Of a DNA stretch of 64,000 bases, positions 42,493 through 53,100 are shown piece by piece. Under the pieces are notes generated by a model. That model was not told the DNA's origin. It did no database searches and worked only from the letters and a program-made list of their open reading frames with translations. The stretch spans positions 1 to 64,000 of the forward strand of contig CAJGDJ010000004.1 in the NCBI GenBank assembly GCA_904502025.1. Reading direction: 5' to 3'. The position numbers were made by a program, and so were the translations under genes. This DNA is from an uncultured Muribaculaceae bacterium (lineage in GTDB: Bacteria > Bacteroidota > Bacteroidia > Bacteroidales > Muribaculaceae). The number at the start of each line of letters is the position of its first letter. Positions within the stretch are counted from its first letter, which is position 1.

Positions 42493-43431
42493 ATGAAAAA
42501 AGTGTCATTGCTAATACCTTTTTACAACGAACAAGAGGTCTTGCCTAAGTTGTTCGAGAGGGTAAAGTTGTTAGTTGACAGTAATTTGGATTATCAATGG
42601 GAAGTAATGCTGGTTAACGATGGTAGTGTAGATAACAGCCTTTGCATGGTAAAACAAATGTATCTACGAGATAATCGATTTAGGTATATCGACCTTTCGC
42701 GTAATTTTGGTAAGGAGGTGGCAATGATGGCTGGTCTTGATTATGTGACCGGTGATTGTGTCGTTATTATGGACGCAGATCTCCAACATCCTCCCGAAGT
42801 AATACCCGATATGCTTAAATTGTGGGAAGAAGGATATGATGATATTTATGGTAAGCGAAATAGTCGAGGTAAAGAACCTTGGATAAGAAAGAAACTTTCG
42901 TTATTATATTATAAGCTCTTACAGAAGACATCACATGTGGAAGTGCTTCAAAATGTGGGAGATTTCAGACTTTTAGATCGCATTTGTATTGATGCTTTGT
43001 GTTCAATGCGAGAATCACAACGTTATACTAAAGGATTATTCCAGTGGATTGGTTTTAATAAAAAAGAAATTTTATTTAATCAAGAGGATCGAGTTGCCGG
43101 TAATACTAAATGGAATTATCTTAAATTAGTGGGATTGGCAATTGAAGGAATTACGTCATATACGACTTCTCCGTTGAAAATAGCAACGGTAGTGGGACTA
43201 TTTGTTTCAATGAGTGCGTTTACTTATATGATATATGTGATTCTCAAAGCATTGTTTATAGGAGATCCGGTCGCAGGTTATCCAACAATTATGGTTGTAA
43301 TGCTTTTCTTAGGAGGAGTGCAACTACTCTCGTTGGGAATAATAGGTGAATATATAGGTCGTATATTCAATGAAACAAAAAATCGTCCTGTGTATTTTGT
43401 GAGAGAGATTGATGGCGAAAAGTGTAATTAG
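42493..43431 (+). CDS. GT2 glycosyltransferase, DPM1/GtrB/ArnC type
   Basis: A 312-aa membrane enzyme. The GT-A domain (about 1-225) has VSLLIPFYNEQEVLPKLFE, the metal DxD-like motif VIMDADLQHPPEVI, and GDFRLLDR. Two C-terminal TM segments (about 232-255 and 268-290) with LGGVQLLSLGIIGEYIGRI complete the polyprenyl-phosphate glycosyltransferase family. It would load a hexose onto undecaprenyl phosphate, for use by GT-C enzymes. The only GT-C candidate in the window is at 6335. It overlaps the start of the pseudouridine synthase frame. Confidence 0.9.
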   Translation: MKKVSLLIPFYNEQEVLPKLFERVKLLVDSNLDYQWEVMLVNDGSVDNSLCMVKQMYLRDNRFRYIDLSRNFGKEVAMMAGLDYVTGDCVVIMDADLQHPPEVIPDMLKLWEEGYDDIYGKRNSRGKEPWIRKKLSLLYYKLLQKTSHVEVLQNVGDFRLLDRICIDALCSMRESQRYTKGLFQWIGFNKKEILFNQEDRVAGNTKWNYLKLVGLAIEGITSYTTSPLKIATVVGLFVSMSAFTYMIYVILKALFIGDPVAGYPTIMVVMLFLGGVQLLSLGIIGEYIGRIFNETKNRPVYFVREIDGEKCN

Positions 43432-43462
43432 AAGTAATTTGAGTATAAATAATTTTAGTCTA

Positions 43463-44143
43463 ATGCAAGTACTGTACGAGGATAATCATATAATTATAGT
43501 AAATAAGGCACCGGGGGAAATTGTGCAGGGGGATAAGACCGGTGATGAACCGTTGGTGGAAACTCTCAAGCAATGGATAAAGGAAAAGTATAACAAGCCT
43601 GGAAATGTGTTTTGTGGGGTGGTGCATCGCCTTGATCGTCCGGTTGCCGGAGTGGTGGTGTTTGCAAAGACATCAAAGGCCTTAGCTCGTCTAAATGATA
43701 TGTTTCGAAATGGACAAGTGCATAAAACATATTGGGCTATTTCTCGCAACCGTCCACCCAAGAGCGAGGATATATTAACTCATTATATCACAACTGTTGA
43801 ACGCAACAACAAGTCCTATGCCTCATTGACACCCAAGAGTGGAGCTAAAGAAGCCCGACTTACGTATCGACATATAGCGTCAAGTGAACGTTATCATTTG
43901 CTTGAGGTAAATTTGATGACAGGTAGAAAACATCAGATACGAGTACAATTATCATCTATAGGTTGTCCAATAAAGGGCGATTTGAAGTATGGAGATAAGC
44001 GAAGCAATCCCGATGGAAGCATATCATTAATGGCTCGACATATAGAGTTTGAACATCCGGTGTCGCACGAATTAATATCCGTTACAGCACCTATTCCCAA
44101 CGATGTGTTGTGGCAAGCTTTAACCGAAAATATAAATAATTAG
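43463..44143 (+). CDS. RluA/RluD-family RNA pseudouridine synthase
   Basis: About 226 aa from MQVLYEDNHIIIVNKAPGE, the family start. The frame also has an ATG at 43412, inside the GT2 gene. The catalytic Asp is in VVHRLDRPVAGVVVFAKTSK. MTGRKHQIRVQLSSIGCPI and GDLKYGDKRSN are the second and third blocks. There is no S4 domain, so it is the short (RluA/TruC-like) type. The target position in 23S rRNA or tRNA cannot be stated. fmt follows after 4 nt, a translation-related pair. Confidence 0.9.
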   Translation: MQVLYEDNHIIIVNKAPGEIVQGDKTGDEPLVETLKQWIKEKYNKPGNVFCGVVHRLDRPVAGVVVFAKTSKALARLNDMFRNGQVHKTYWAISRNRPPKSEDILTHYITTVERNNKSYASLTPKSGAKEARLTYRHIASSERYHLLEVNLMTGRKHQIRVQLSSIGCPIKGDLKYGDKRSNPDGSISLMARHIEFEHPVSHELISVTAPIPNDVLWQALTENINN

Positions 44144-44147
44144 AATT

Positions 44148-45089
44148 ATGAAAAAAGAAGATCTCAAAATAGTATTTCTCGGCACACCTGACTTCGCGGT
44201 TGAAAGCCTGCGTCGCATTCATGAGGGTGGATATAATATAGTAGGAGTAATCACAATGCCTGACAAACCTGCTGGTCGTGGTCATAAACTGCTTCATTCG
44301 CCTGTAAAACAATATGCAGTGGCAAATAATCTCCCATTGCTTCAACCTGTAAACCTTAAAGACCCTCAATTTGTTGAAGAATTACGCTCTCTCGGAGCCA
44401 ATCTCTTTGTCGTGATTGCATTCCGCATGTTGCCGGAGGTTGTGTGGTCGATGCCGGAACTTGGTACATTTAATTTGCATGCGTCGTTACTCCCAAAATA
44501 TCGTGGTGCAGCACCAATTAATTGGGCTGTTATTAATGGAGACACTGAAACTGGTGTTACTACATTTTTTCTTAAACATGAAATAGACACAGGAGATATT
44601 ATTCGTCAAGAAAAAATAAATATACTTCCAACAGATAATGTGGGTGATGTACATGATAAGTTGATGATGCTTGGTGCTGACCTTACGATTGATACGATTG
44701 AACATATTATTGCCGGCGACTTAAAAACGATTCCTCAAGATGATATTTTGCAAGGGGCAGAACCAACCCCGGCTCCGAAAATATTCAAAGATACATGTTT
44801 GATTGATTGGTCAAAACAGGCTGTGAATGTTCACAATCATGTGAGAGGGTTGTCTCCATATCCGGCAGCATGGACAAATTTTGTGCAAGAAGGTAAAGAA
44901 CCGATTACAATGAAAATCTTTGAATCGGCAGTAGTTGAATATGATGGATTGTTAACTCCCGGGAAATTTACAATTGAAGCAAATAGAATGTTTGTAGATT
45001 GTAGTGATGCTCGTATTGAAATCATTTCGCTTCAAGTTGCAGGCAAGAAACGTATGCCTACTGCTGATTTCTTACGAGGATTAAAATAA
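44148..45089 (+). CDS. fmt: Methionyl-tRNA formyltransferase
   Basis: A 313-aa enzyme that formylates initiator Met-tRNA. The N-terminal domain has VFLGTPDFAVESLRRI and the folate site FNLHASLLPKYRGAAPINWA with the catalytic Asn/His. The Asp lies in HEIDTGDII. The C-terminal OB-like tRNA-binding domain (about 207-313) has NHVRGLSPYPAAWT. Length is normal. No def gene is adjacent. Confidence 0.96.
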   Translation: MKKEDLKIVFLGTPDFAVESLRRIHEGGYNIVGVITMPDKPAGRGHKLLHSPVKQYAVANNLPLLQPVNLKDPQFVEELRSLGANLFVVIAFRMLPEVVWSMPELGTFNLHASLLPKYRGAAPINWAVINGDTETGVTTFFLKHEIDTGDIIRQEKINILPTDNVGDVHDKLMMLGADLTIDTIEHIIAGDLKTIPQDDILQGAEPTPAPKIFKDTCLIDWSKQAVNVHNHVRGLSPYPAAWTNFVQEGKEPITMKIFESAVVEYDGLLTPGKFTIEANRMFVDCSDARIEIISLQVAGKKRMPTADFLRGLK

Positions 45090-45111
45090 GGATTCTAATT
45101 AGGATTAGTAT

Positions 45112-46464
45112 TTAGTCCCCGGAGTCATTTAAGTGTTTATCCCAGAGATAGAATCTTGTCTCTTTTGCGATAACTCCCGATAAGAGCAATAGAGATATAA
45201 GATTTGGTAATGCCATCAGTGCATTCATAATATCTGATATAGCCCAAACTACAGATAAATTTATGATTGCCCCGAGGAATACCACGATAATCCAAATCAC
45301 GCGATAAATTTTTACATATTTTACTCCACTGATATATTCAATTGCTTTTTCTCCGTAGTAGCACCAGCCTAAGATTGTTGAAAATGCAAATGTAAATAAT
45401 GATATTGTTAGCATTATATTTCCAAATCCAGGTAATTTAGAAAATGCTGCTGTTGTGAGGGTGCCACCGAGTGATGTGTCAATATCCGGGTAGGCAATAA
45501 TGCTACTAACTAATACAATTCCTGTAAGTGCACAAATAATCACAGTATCCCAAAATGTACCAGATGCAGAGACTAATGCTTGTCGCACCGGATTGCGTGT
45601 TTGTGCAGCCGCAGCAACAATGGGGGCAGATCCAAGCCCTGATTCGTTAGAGAATAGTCCACGAGCAATACCATATCGCATAGCAACAATCATAGCTGAA
45701 CCTAAAAAACCACCGCCAACAGCTTCGGTAGAGAATGCCGAATTAATAATTAGGGATATAGCATTGGGAATATATTCAAGATTCATTGTTAGAATCCATA
45801 GACAACCGATAATGTAAAATATAGCCATAAGTGGAACAAGGGTCGTACAGACTTTTGCGATTCCTTTAACACCGAAGATGATAACAAGCATCACAAGGAA
45901 CGCAACAATAATGCCACTAATATGCAGTGGAACTCCCCACGTGTCATTGACCAAAAGGGCGATGGAGTTGGATTGAACCATATTGCCTATTCCAAGGGCT
46001 GCAATAGCAGTAAAAATACTAAACAATATAGCTAACCATTTCATATTAAGCCCACGTTCGAGAGCATACATTGGTCCTCCCGACATTTCCCCATATTTAT
46101 TTGTGATTCGATATTTTATAGCTAATAATCCTTCTGAATATTTAGTTGCAATGCCAAGTACGCCTGTAAGCCAGCACCAAAATACAGCACCCGGACCTCC
46201 GAGTGATATTGCAGTGGCAACACCGATTATATTCCCAGTCCCGATTGTTGCAGCAAGAGCAGTTGCTAACGCTGCAAACTGACTAACATCACCTTTTGAG
46301 TTATTGTCGCTTTGTAATGATATTTTTATTGCAGTGAATATTTTTCGTTGAGGGAAGCGTAGGCGTATTGTGAGGTATATATGAGTTCCCAATAGAAGAA
46401 TAATCATTGGCCAACTCCAGATTATTTCACTAATAGATTGTATGATTGATTCAACTTGCTCCAT
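45112..46464 (-). CDS. Alanine/glycine:cation symporter (AGCS family)
   Basis: A 450-aa sodium-coupled amino acid importer with 10-11 TM segments. AGCS signatures are ATALAATIGTGNIIGVATAI, GGPGAVFWCWLTGVLG, GGPMYALERG and RGLFSNESGLGSAPIVAAAA. GWCYYGEKAIEYI is the C-terminal block. It is monocistronic, with a -7 box at 46487-46494, and convergent to fmt. The preferred substrate is alanine or glycine by family. Confidence 0.95.
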   Translation of the reverse strand: MEQVESIIQSISEIIWSWPMIILLLGTHIYLTIRLRFPQRKIFTAIKISLQSDNNSKGDVSQFAALATALAATIGTGNIIGVATAISLGGPGAVFWCWLTGVLGIATKYSEGLLAIKYRITNKYGEMSGGPMYALERGLNMKWLAILFSIFTAIAALGIGNMVQSNSIALLVNDTWGVPLHISGIIVAFLVMLVIIFGVKGIAKVCTTLVPLMAIFYIIGCLWILTMNLEYIPNAISLIINSAFSTEAVGGGFLGSAMIVAMRYGIARGLFSNESGLGSAPIVAAAAQTRNPVRQALVSASGTFWDTVIICALTGIVLVSSIIAYPDIDTSLGGTLTTAAFSKLPGFGNIMLTISLFTFAFSTILGWCYYGEKAIEYISGVKYVKIYRVIWIIVVFLGAIINLSVVWAISDIMNALMALPNLISLLLLSGVIAKETRFYLWDKHLNDSGD

Positions 46465-46486
46465 GTGTAGGTATGATTATTAACTA

Positions 46487-46494
46487 CAAAGGTA
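46487..46494 (-). promoter_or_regulatory. Promoter -7 box of the AGCS symporter
   Basis: CAAAGGTA on the plus strand is TACCTTTG on the minus strand, 22 bp before the ATG at 46464. Confidence 0.6.
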
Positions 46495-46525
46495 GTAAAT
46501 AATAGTGGATTCAGTTAAAGAGGAG

Positions 46526-46557
46526 TTGATAAAAGTGAAAATTATTGTGTAACTTTG
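46526..46557 (+). promoter_or_regulatory. Promoter of ruvA-sprA
   Basis: TTG (46526-46528), 21 bp, TAACTTTG (46550-46557), 25 bp before the ruvA ATG. Confidence 0.65.
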
Positions 46558-46582
46558 TATAAAGTTATAATTTCATAAATGT

Positions 46583-47164
46583 ATGATTGAATATATAAAA
46601 GGAGAATTAGCCGAGTTGACACCGACATACGCTATAATAGATTGCGGAGGAGTGGGATATTTGTTAAATATTTCAGTCCCAACATATTCAGCTCTCGATG
46701 GAGTGAAAATCGCGAAATTACTCGTGCATGAGGCAATAAGAGAAGACGCTCATGTTTTGTTTGGATTCATAAATGAGCAAGAACGTAGTATATTCCGTTT
46801 ATTAATTGGAGTGTCGGGCGTTGGAGCTAATACAGCTCGAATGATACTATCATCGATTGCTGCACCACAATTAGAGCAAATAATCCTATCTGGCGACCAT
46901 TCAACATTGAAAAAAGTAAAAGGAATTGGCTCAAAAACGGCAGAACGTATAATTGTTGACCTTAAAGATAAAATAAAACCCATAGGAGATACGTTAATAT
47001 TACAACCTTCTGCAACTAACGAAGTATATGAAGAAGCATTGGCTGCATTGGTAATGCTCGGATTTAATCGTGTGCAGTCGCAGAAAGTGCTAAAGAAATT
47101 GTTTGACAATGAGCCATCTATCGCAGTTGAATCAGCTATAAAGAAAGCATTGTCAATGATGTAG
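46583..47164 (+). CDS. ruvA: Holliday junction branch migration protein RuvA
   Basis: A 193-aa junction-recognising subunit of RuvAB. The N-terminal OB fold is MIEYIKGELAELTPTYAIIDCGGVGY (about 1-65), noted here in part. Two helix-hairpin-helix units follow (VSGVGANTARMIL and VKGIGSKTAERIIVDLKDKI). The C-terminal RuvB-binding domain (about 147-193) has EEALAALVMLGFNR. sprA follows after 25 nt. This ruvA-sprA neighbourhood is known in other Bacteroidota. Confidence 0.96.
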   Translation: MIEYIKGELAELTPTYAIIDCGGVGYLLNISVPTYSALDGVKIAKLLVHEAIREDAHVLFGFINEQERSIFRLLIGVSGVGANTARMILSSIAAPQLEQIILSGDHSTLKKVKGIGSKTAERIIVDLKDKIKPIGDTLILQPSATNEVYEEALAALVMLGFNRVQSQKVLKKLFDNEPSIAVESAIKKALSMM

Positions 47165-47189
47165 CACTTGGGTGCAACGATATTATTGA

Positions 47190-50100
47190 ATGGGAAAAGA
47201 GATAAAAAAAAGTATAACATATAAATATTTGTTGGGAGTAATAACTTTATTACTCTCAACTTCTCTCTTTTATTCAACAGCACAATATTATAAGTCGGAA
47301 TTAAAGGCTCCGGCTCCCGCACAATCAGAAGCTCCAAAAGAATCGGGTGATAATAAAAAAAGGAAAAAAGACAACTCAAATAATGGAATGAATTTCCCGA
47401 TAAAGCATGCTGCCCCACAATCTTATGAAGAGTTGTTATATCCTCAAGAAACTCCAATTGATTTACGACAACCTAAGAATATCGAATCGCATGCAGAATA
47501 CGACCCAATAACATGTTCATATATAATTCGCACAAAGGTTGGCGATAGAGAAATTATAACTCCATTTATCTTATCCGAAAAACAATACAATGATTGGAAG
47601 GTAAGAGAATCGATGCAAGAGTATTATCGTCAACGAAATACGGAGGCTATTACCGAGAAAGAGAAAAAGCCATTTAATATTTTTGATATGAATTTTGCAC
47701 TCGGTCCATTGGAAAAGGTTTTTGGTCCGGGTGGAGTTCAGCTCAAAACACAAGGAACTATAACGCTAAATTTAGGTGTTAAGTCCAATAAAACTGATAA
47801 TCCTTCATTGTCGCTTGAAGCTCGGCGAAAAACTTATTTTGACTTTGATGAGAAGATTCAAGCAAATATTACAGCATCGGTTGGCGATAGAATGAAATTC
47901 AATATGTCGTATAATACTGATGCGACATTTGATTTTGATTCAAAAAACATTAAACTTGCATACGAAGGCAAAGAAGATGACATTGTTAAGAATATAGAAG
48001 CCGGTAACGTAAGTATGACTACCGGTTCTTCGCTCATAAAAGGTAGCACAGCTTTATTTGGGATAAAATCAAAATTACAATTTGGTAAATTTACGGCTAC
48101 AGCACTCGTATCACAACAAAATTCAGAGTCAAAGACTGTAAATACGAAAGGTGGAGCACAAACAACGGACTTTGAGGTAAATGCCGATGCTTACGACCAA
48201 AATCGTCATTACTTCTTGGCTCATTATTTCAGGGATAATTATGATAAATTTGCATCGAAATTACCATACGTATCGTCGGGAGTGAATATTACTCGAATAG
48301 AGGTTTGGGTTACAAATAAAACAGGGAATTATAACCAGGCACGAAATCTTGTGGCATTTATGGACTTGGGCGAAAATCGTAGATTAGCAAATAATATATG
48401 GGTGCCTAATCACACGTTTGATAATCCTGCAAATTCATCAAATAATTTGTTGTCCACTATCAAAAATGAATACCCCGAAGCTCGTAATATTAATTTGGTT
48501 ACACAAGCGTTAGAGCCTTTGTCGTTATATGGTTTTAATGGTGGAGAAGATTTTGAAAAAGTAGAAAGTGCCCGATTGCTTTCTGAATCGGAATATACAT
48601 TAAATTCAACGTTAGGGTATATCTCTATGAAAAGTGCGTTAAATGCCGATGAGGTATTGGCAGTTGCCTATGAATATACCTACAATGGACAGGTTTATCA
48701 AGTGGGAGAATTTTCAAGTGATATAACATCTACTGATAATTCGTTGTATGTGAAAATGTTGAAAAGCACCACGGTCAATCCTCGATTGCCAATGTGGGAT
48801 TTGATGATGAAAAACGTATATTCACTTGGTGCGTATAAAATTCAAAAAACAAAATTCAAGCTTAATATAAAGTATTTAAGTGATACAACAGGAACGAAAA
48901 TTAATTACTTGCCGGTGCCGGGATTAAATGATAAGTCATTGTTGCAAGTGATGAATCTTGACCGTATTGATAATAATGAACAATCCAATCCCGATGGGTT
49001 CTTTGATTACATAGAAGGTTACACAGTATTGTCGGCAACCGGTCGCATAATATTCCCGGTAGTTGAACCGTTTGGCTCGCATCTTGCGACAAAAATAGAT
49101 AATCCGGCACTTGCTCAACAATATGTTTATAACGAATTATATGATTCTACATTAGTTGTTGCTCGTCAATTTGCTGATAAAAATAAGTTTATATTAACCG
49201 GAGAATATCAAGCATCAAATGGCTCGCAAATTCGGTTGAACGCAATGAATGTGCCACGAGGATCGGTTGTTGTAACTGCCGGTGGGGTTACACTTGTAGA
49301 AAACAGTGATTACACGGTTGATTATTCTATGGGGATCGTAACAATAACTAATCAAAGTATTATTGACTCAGGACAAAGTATTAGTGTGTCGCTTGAAAAT
49401 CAATCGATGTTTAGCACACAACGAAAAACTTTGCTTGGACTTGATTTGCAATATCAATTCAACAAAGATTTCAATATAGGTGCAACATTAATGCACTTCT
49501 CAGAGAAAGCTTTGACCGAGAAAGTTAGTATTGGAGATGAAGTGATAAATAACACAATATGGGGTCTGAATTTATCGTATAATACAGAATTTATGTGGCT
49601 CACAAATTTGTTGAATAAAATTCCAACAATGAATGCGATACAACCATCAAAATTCAGTATTAATGGCGAATTTGCACATTTAGTTCCTCATCAACAAAAA
49701 TCGGGTTCAAATCAAGGAAGTTCTTATGTAGATGATTTTGAATCATCACAAACTGGAGTTGACCTACGCTCGCCTTATGCGTGGTTTTTGGCATCAACAC
49801 CGTATGAACAAGGAGCAAATGCTCTTTTCCCTGAAGCTCAATTGAATAATAATGTTGACTATGGTAAAAATCGTGCATTATTGTCGTGGTATTATATCGA
49901 TAGAATGTTTACTCAACGCAATTCAAATTTAGCTCCCGGTTATATAAGTAGTGACCTTGAACAATTGTCAAATCCGTATGTTCGAGAAGTTACGTCGCAA
50001 GAAATTTTCCCGGGTAGAGAATTGAACTATGGAGAGTCTTCAACGATTCAGACGCTTAACTTATCGTTCTATCCAACAGAACGTGGACCGTACAATCTTG

Positions 50101-53100
50101 ATGCAACAAATATTGATGAAAATGGTAATTTATTGTTTCCCGAAAAACGTTGGGGAGGAATAATGCGAAAGTTGGACAATACAAATTTTGAACAATCAAA
50201 TATCGAGTATGTTCAATTTTGGTTAATGAACCCATTCCTTGATGAAAAAAATCCAAACTATGATGGTGGCGACCTTTATATTAACTTTGGAGAGTTGAGT
50301 GAAGATATTCTTAAAGATGGATTAAAGTCTTATGAGAATGGTTTGCCGGTTGATGGAAATCAGCAATTTATGAAACAAACGGTGTGGGGTAAAGTGTCAA
50401 GTCAAAATTCATTGACCTATGCTTTTGACAACACTGCAGGTGCCCGATTGGCTCAAGACTTGGGGCTTGATGGGTTGAGTAATAATGAAGAGTTTCAATA
50501 TGAGTCATATTCTAACTATCTCAATCAGTTGCGTCAAAAATTAGCTCCAACAGCGATTGACCAAATGCAATTGGACCAATTTAGTCCATTTAATGACCCG
50601 GCGGGGGATAATTATCATTTCTTCCGTGGTTATGATTATGACGAGCAACGATTATCAATTCTTGAACGATATAAACATTATAATGGAGTTGAAGGTAACT
50701 CACTTTCGCCCGAAGATAGTCCTGAGGCTTTGTATCAATCAGCTCGTAGTGTGCCTGATGTAGAGGATATAAATCAAGATAACACACTTAATGAATATGA
50801 GCGTTATTTCCAATATAAAGTATCTATTCGTCCCGAAGATTTAGTTGTAGGTAAAAACTATATTACTGATAAACAAGTATCGTTGGTTCGAACTCGTGAT
50901 GGAAAAGACCAAGAAGTGGAATGGTATCAATTTAAGATACCTTTGAATGATTATGAACGAATTGTGGGTTCTATTTCCGACTTCTCAACAATACGTTTTG
51001 CACGTATGTTTATGACCGGATTTAAGCAAACAACACACTTGCGATTCGCGACATTTGAACTTGTTAGAGGCGAGTGGCGTACGTATGATTTTAATCTAAA
51101 CAATCGAGGAGATACGCCTGCCGAAGGTCAACTTGATGTTTCGGTAGTTAATATTGAAGAAAATGCCAGTCGTCAACCTGTAAATTATGTATTGCCTCCT
51201 GGTGTTACTCGTATTGTCGATCCAGGTCAATCACAAATTACTCAGCTCAATGAGCAATCAATGATGATGAAGGTCGTTGGGTTGCAAGCTGGTGATGGTC
51301 GTGGTGTGTATCGAAATACACAGCTTGATTTACGCAACTATAATAAATTGCAAATGTGGATTCATGCCGAAAGCCTTATTGATGATGTTACAAATCTTCG
51401 TTCGGGTGAAATGTCTGCATTTATTCGTCTTGGTACTGATGTGAAAAATAACTACTATGAATATGAGATACCTTTGACTCTCACACCTCCAGGAAAATAT
51501 AATACATATTCATCGTCTGATCAATATGCTGTATGGCCTCAAGCAAACTTCCTTGATTTGAATCTTCAAAATCTTGTTGATTTGAAAAAACAACGCAACA
51601 TTGCTAAAAATCAAGAGGGTAGTGGTGTGGGATATGCTACATTATATACCGGGCGCGATCCCGATAATGAAAACAATCGCATGGCGGTGTTAGGAAACCC
51701 ATCGTTGAGCGATGTAAGGGTAATTTTAGTAGGGGTGCGGAATAATTCAAGCACAACAAAAGATGGTATTGTGTGGCTGAATGAATTAAAAGTTACTGAC
51801 TTTGAAAATGAAGGTGGTTGGGCTGCCAAAGCAAATGCTACACTCGGAATGTCAGATGTAGCAACGGTAAATGTTGGTGCACACATCGAAACAGCCGGTT
51901 TTGGTGGCGTAGATCAATCATTAAATTCACGTCGAATTGACGATTATGAGCAATATAATGTTGCGGTTCAAGCCGATTTAGGTCGTTTCTTGCCTGAAAA
52001 AGCAAAATTAAAAGCTCCTATTTATTATTCAGTATCAAATGAAAAAACGTCGCCAAAATACAATCCTCTTGATCAAGATGTGTTGTTGAAAGATGCTCTT
52101 GACGCAGTTACAACCGAACACGAAAAAGATTCAATTGAAGCATTTGCAATAGAACGAACTAAAATAGAAAGTTTTAGTATCTCAGGATTCAAATTTGACG
52201 TGCAAAGCAAGAATCCTATGCCTTGGGATCCAGCCAACTTTACTTTGAATTTCTCATTCAATAAGCAAACAAAAATGGACCCTACTACTGAATATGAATA
52301 TACAAATGATTATCGTGGTAGTTTCCAATATTCATATAGTCCTTATGTAAAAGGTCTAAAGCCATTGTCATGGATGAAAAGTAAAAACAAGAATCTTAAA
52401 TTCTTGAAAGATTGGGAATTGAATTGGTTGCCAAACTCGATATCATTTCTTACTACAATGTCGCGTTATTATTATGAACAACAAACACGTAGTGAGGTTG
52501 ATGTGATGTTCCAATTACCTGTGTCGGTAAGTAAGAACTTCATATGGGACCGTCAGTTGGCTTTAACATGGAATCTCACAAAACAGTTGAACCTTACATT
52601 TAATTCTAATACGGCAGCACGAATTGAAGAACCAATAGGGGCTGTGAATCGCAAGTTGTTCCCTGATAAGTATAAAGAGTGGAAAGATTCAGTGTGGGAA
52701 AACATTCTTCACATGGGAACACCATGGTCTTATAACCAAACATTTACCGGCTCTTATAAATTGCCATTTAGTAAGATTCCGGTGCTTGATTTTATTACCG
52801 GGTCGGTTAGCTATAATGCCATATATAAATGGGATCGTGGTGCACAAATTGAAGATGTGAATCTTGGGAATACAATCTCAAATCAGGCGTCATGGAATAT
52901 GGATGGACGCATGAATTTTGAAGCATTATATAAGAAAATTCCTTATCTTAAAGATGTAGAAAAACGTTTTTCGTCAACACGACAAAAATCAACCTCAAAT
53001 CGTAAGGCAAAGAAATTTGAACGCACTTATAAGTTGCTTGAAGATACATCTTTGATTATAAAGCATAATTTGAGAACGAAGAAAGTAAAAGTAACGGCTA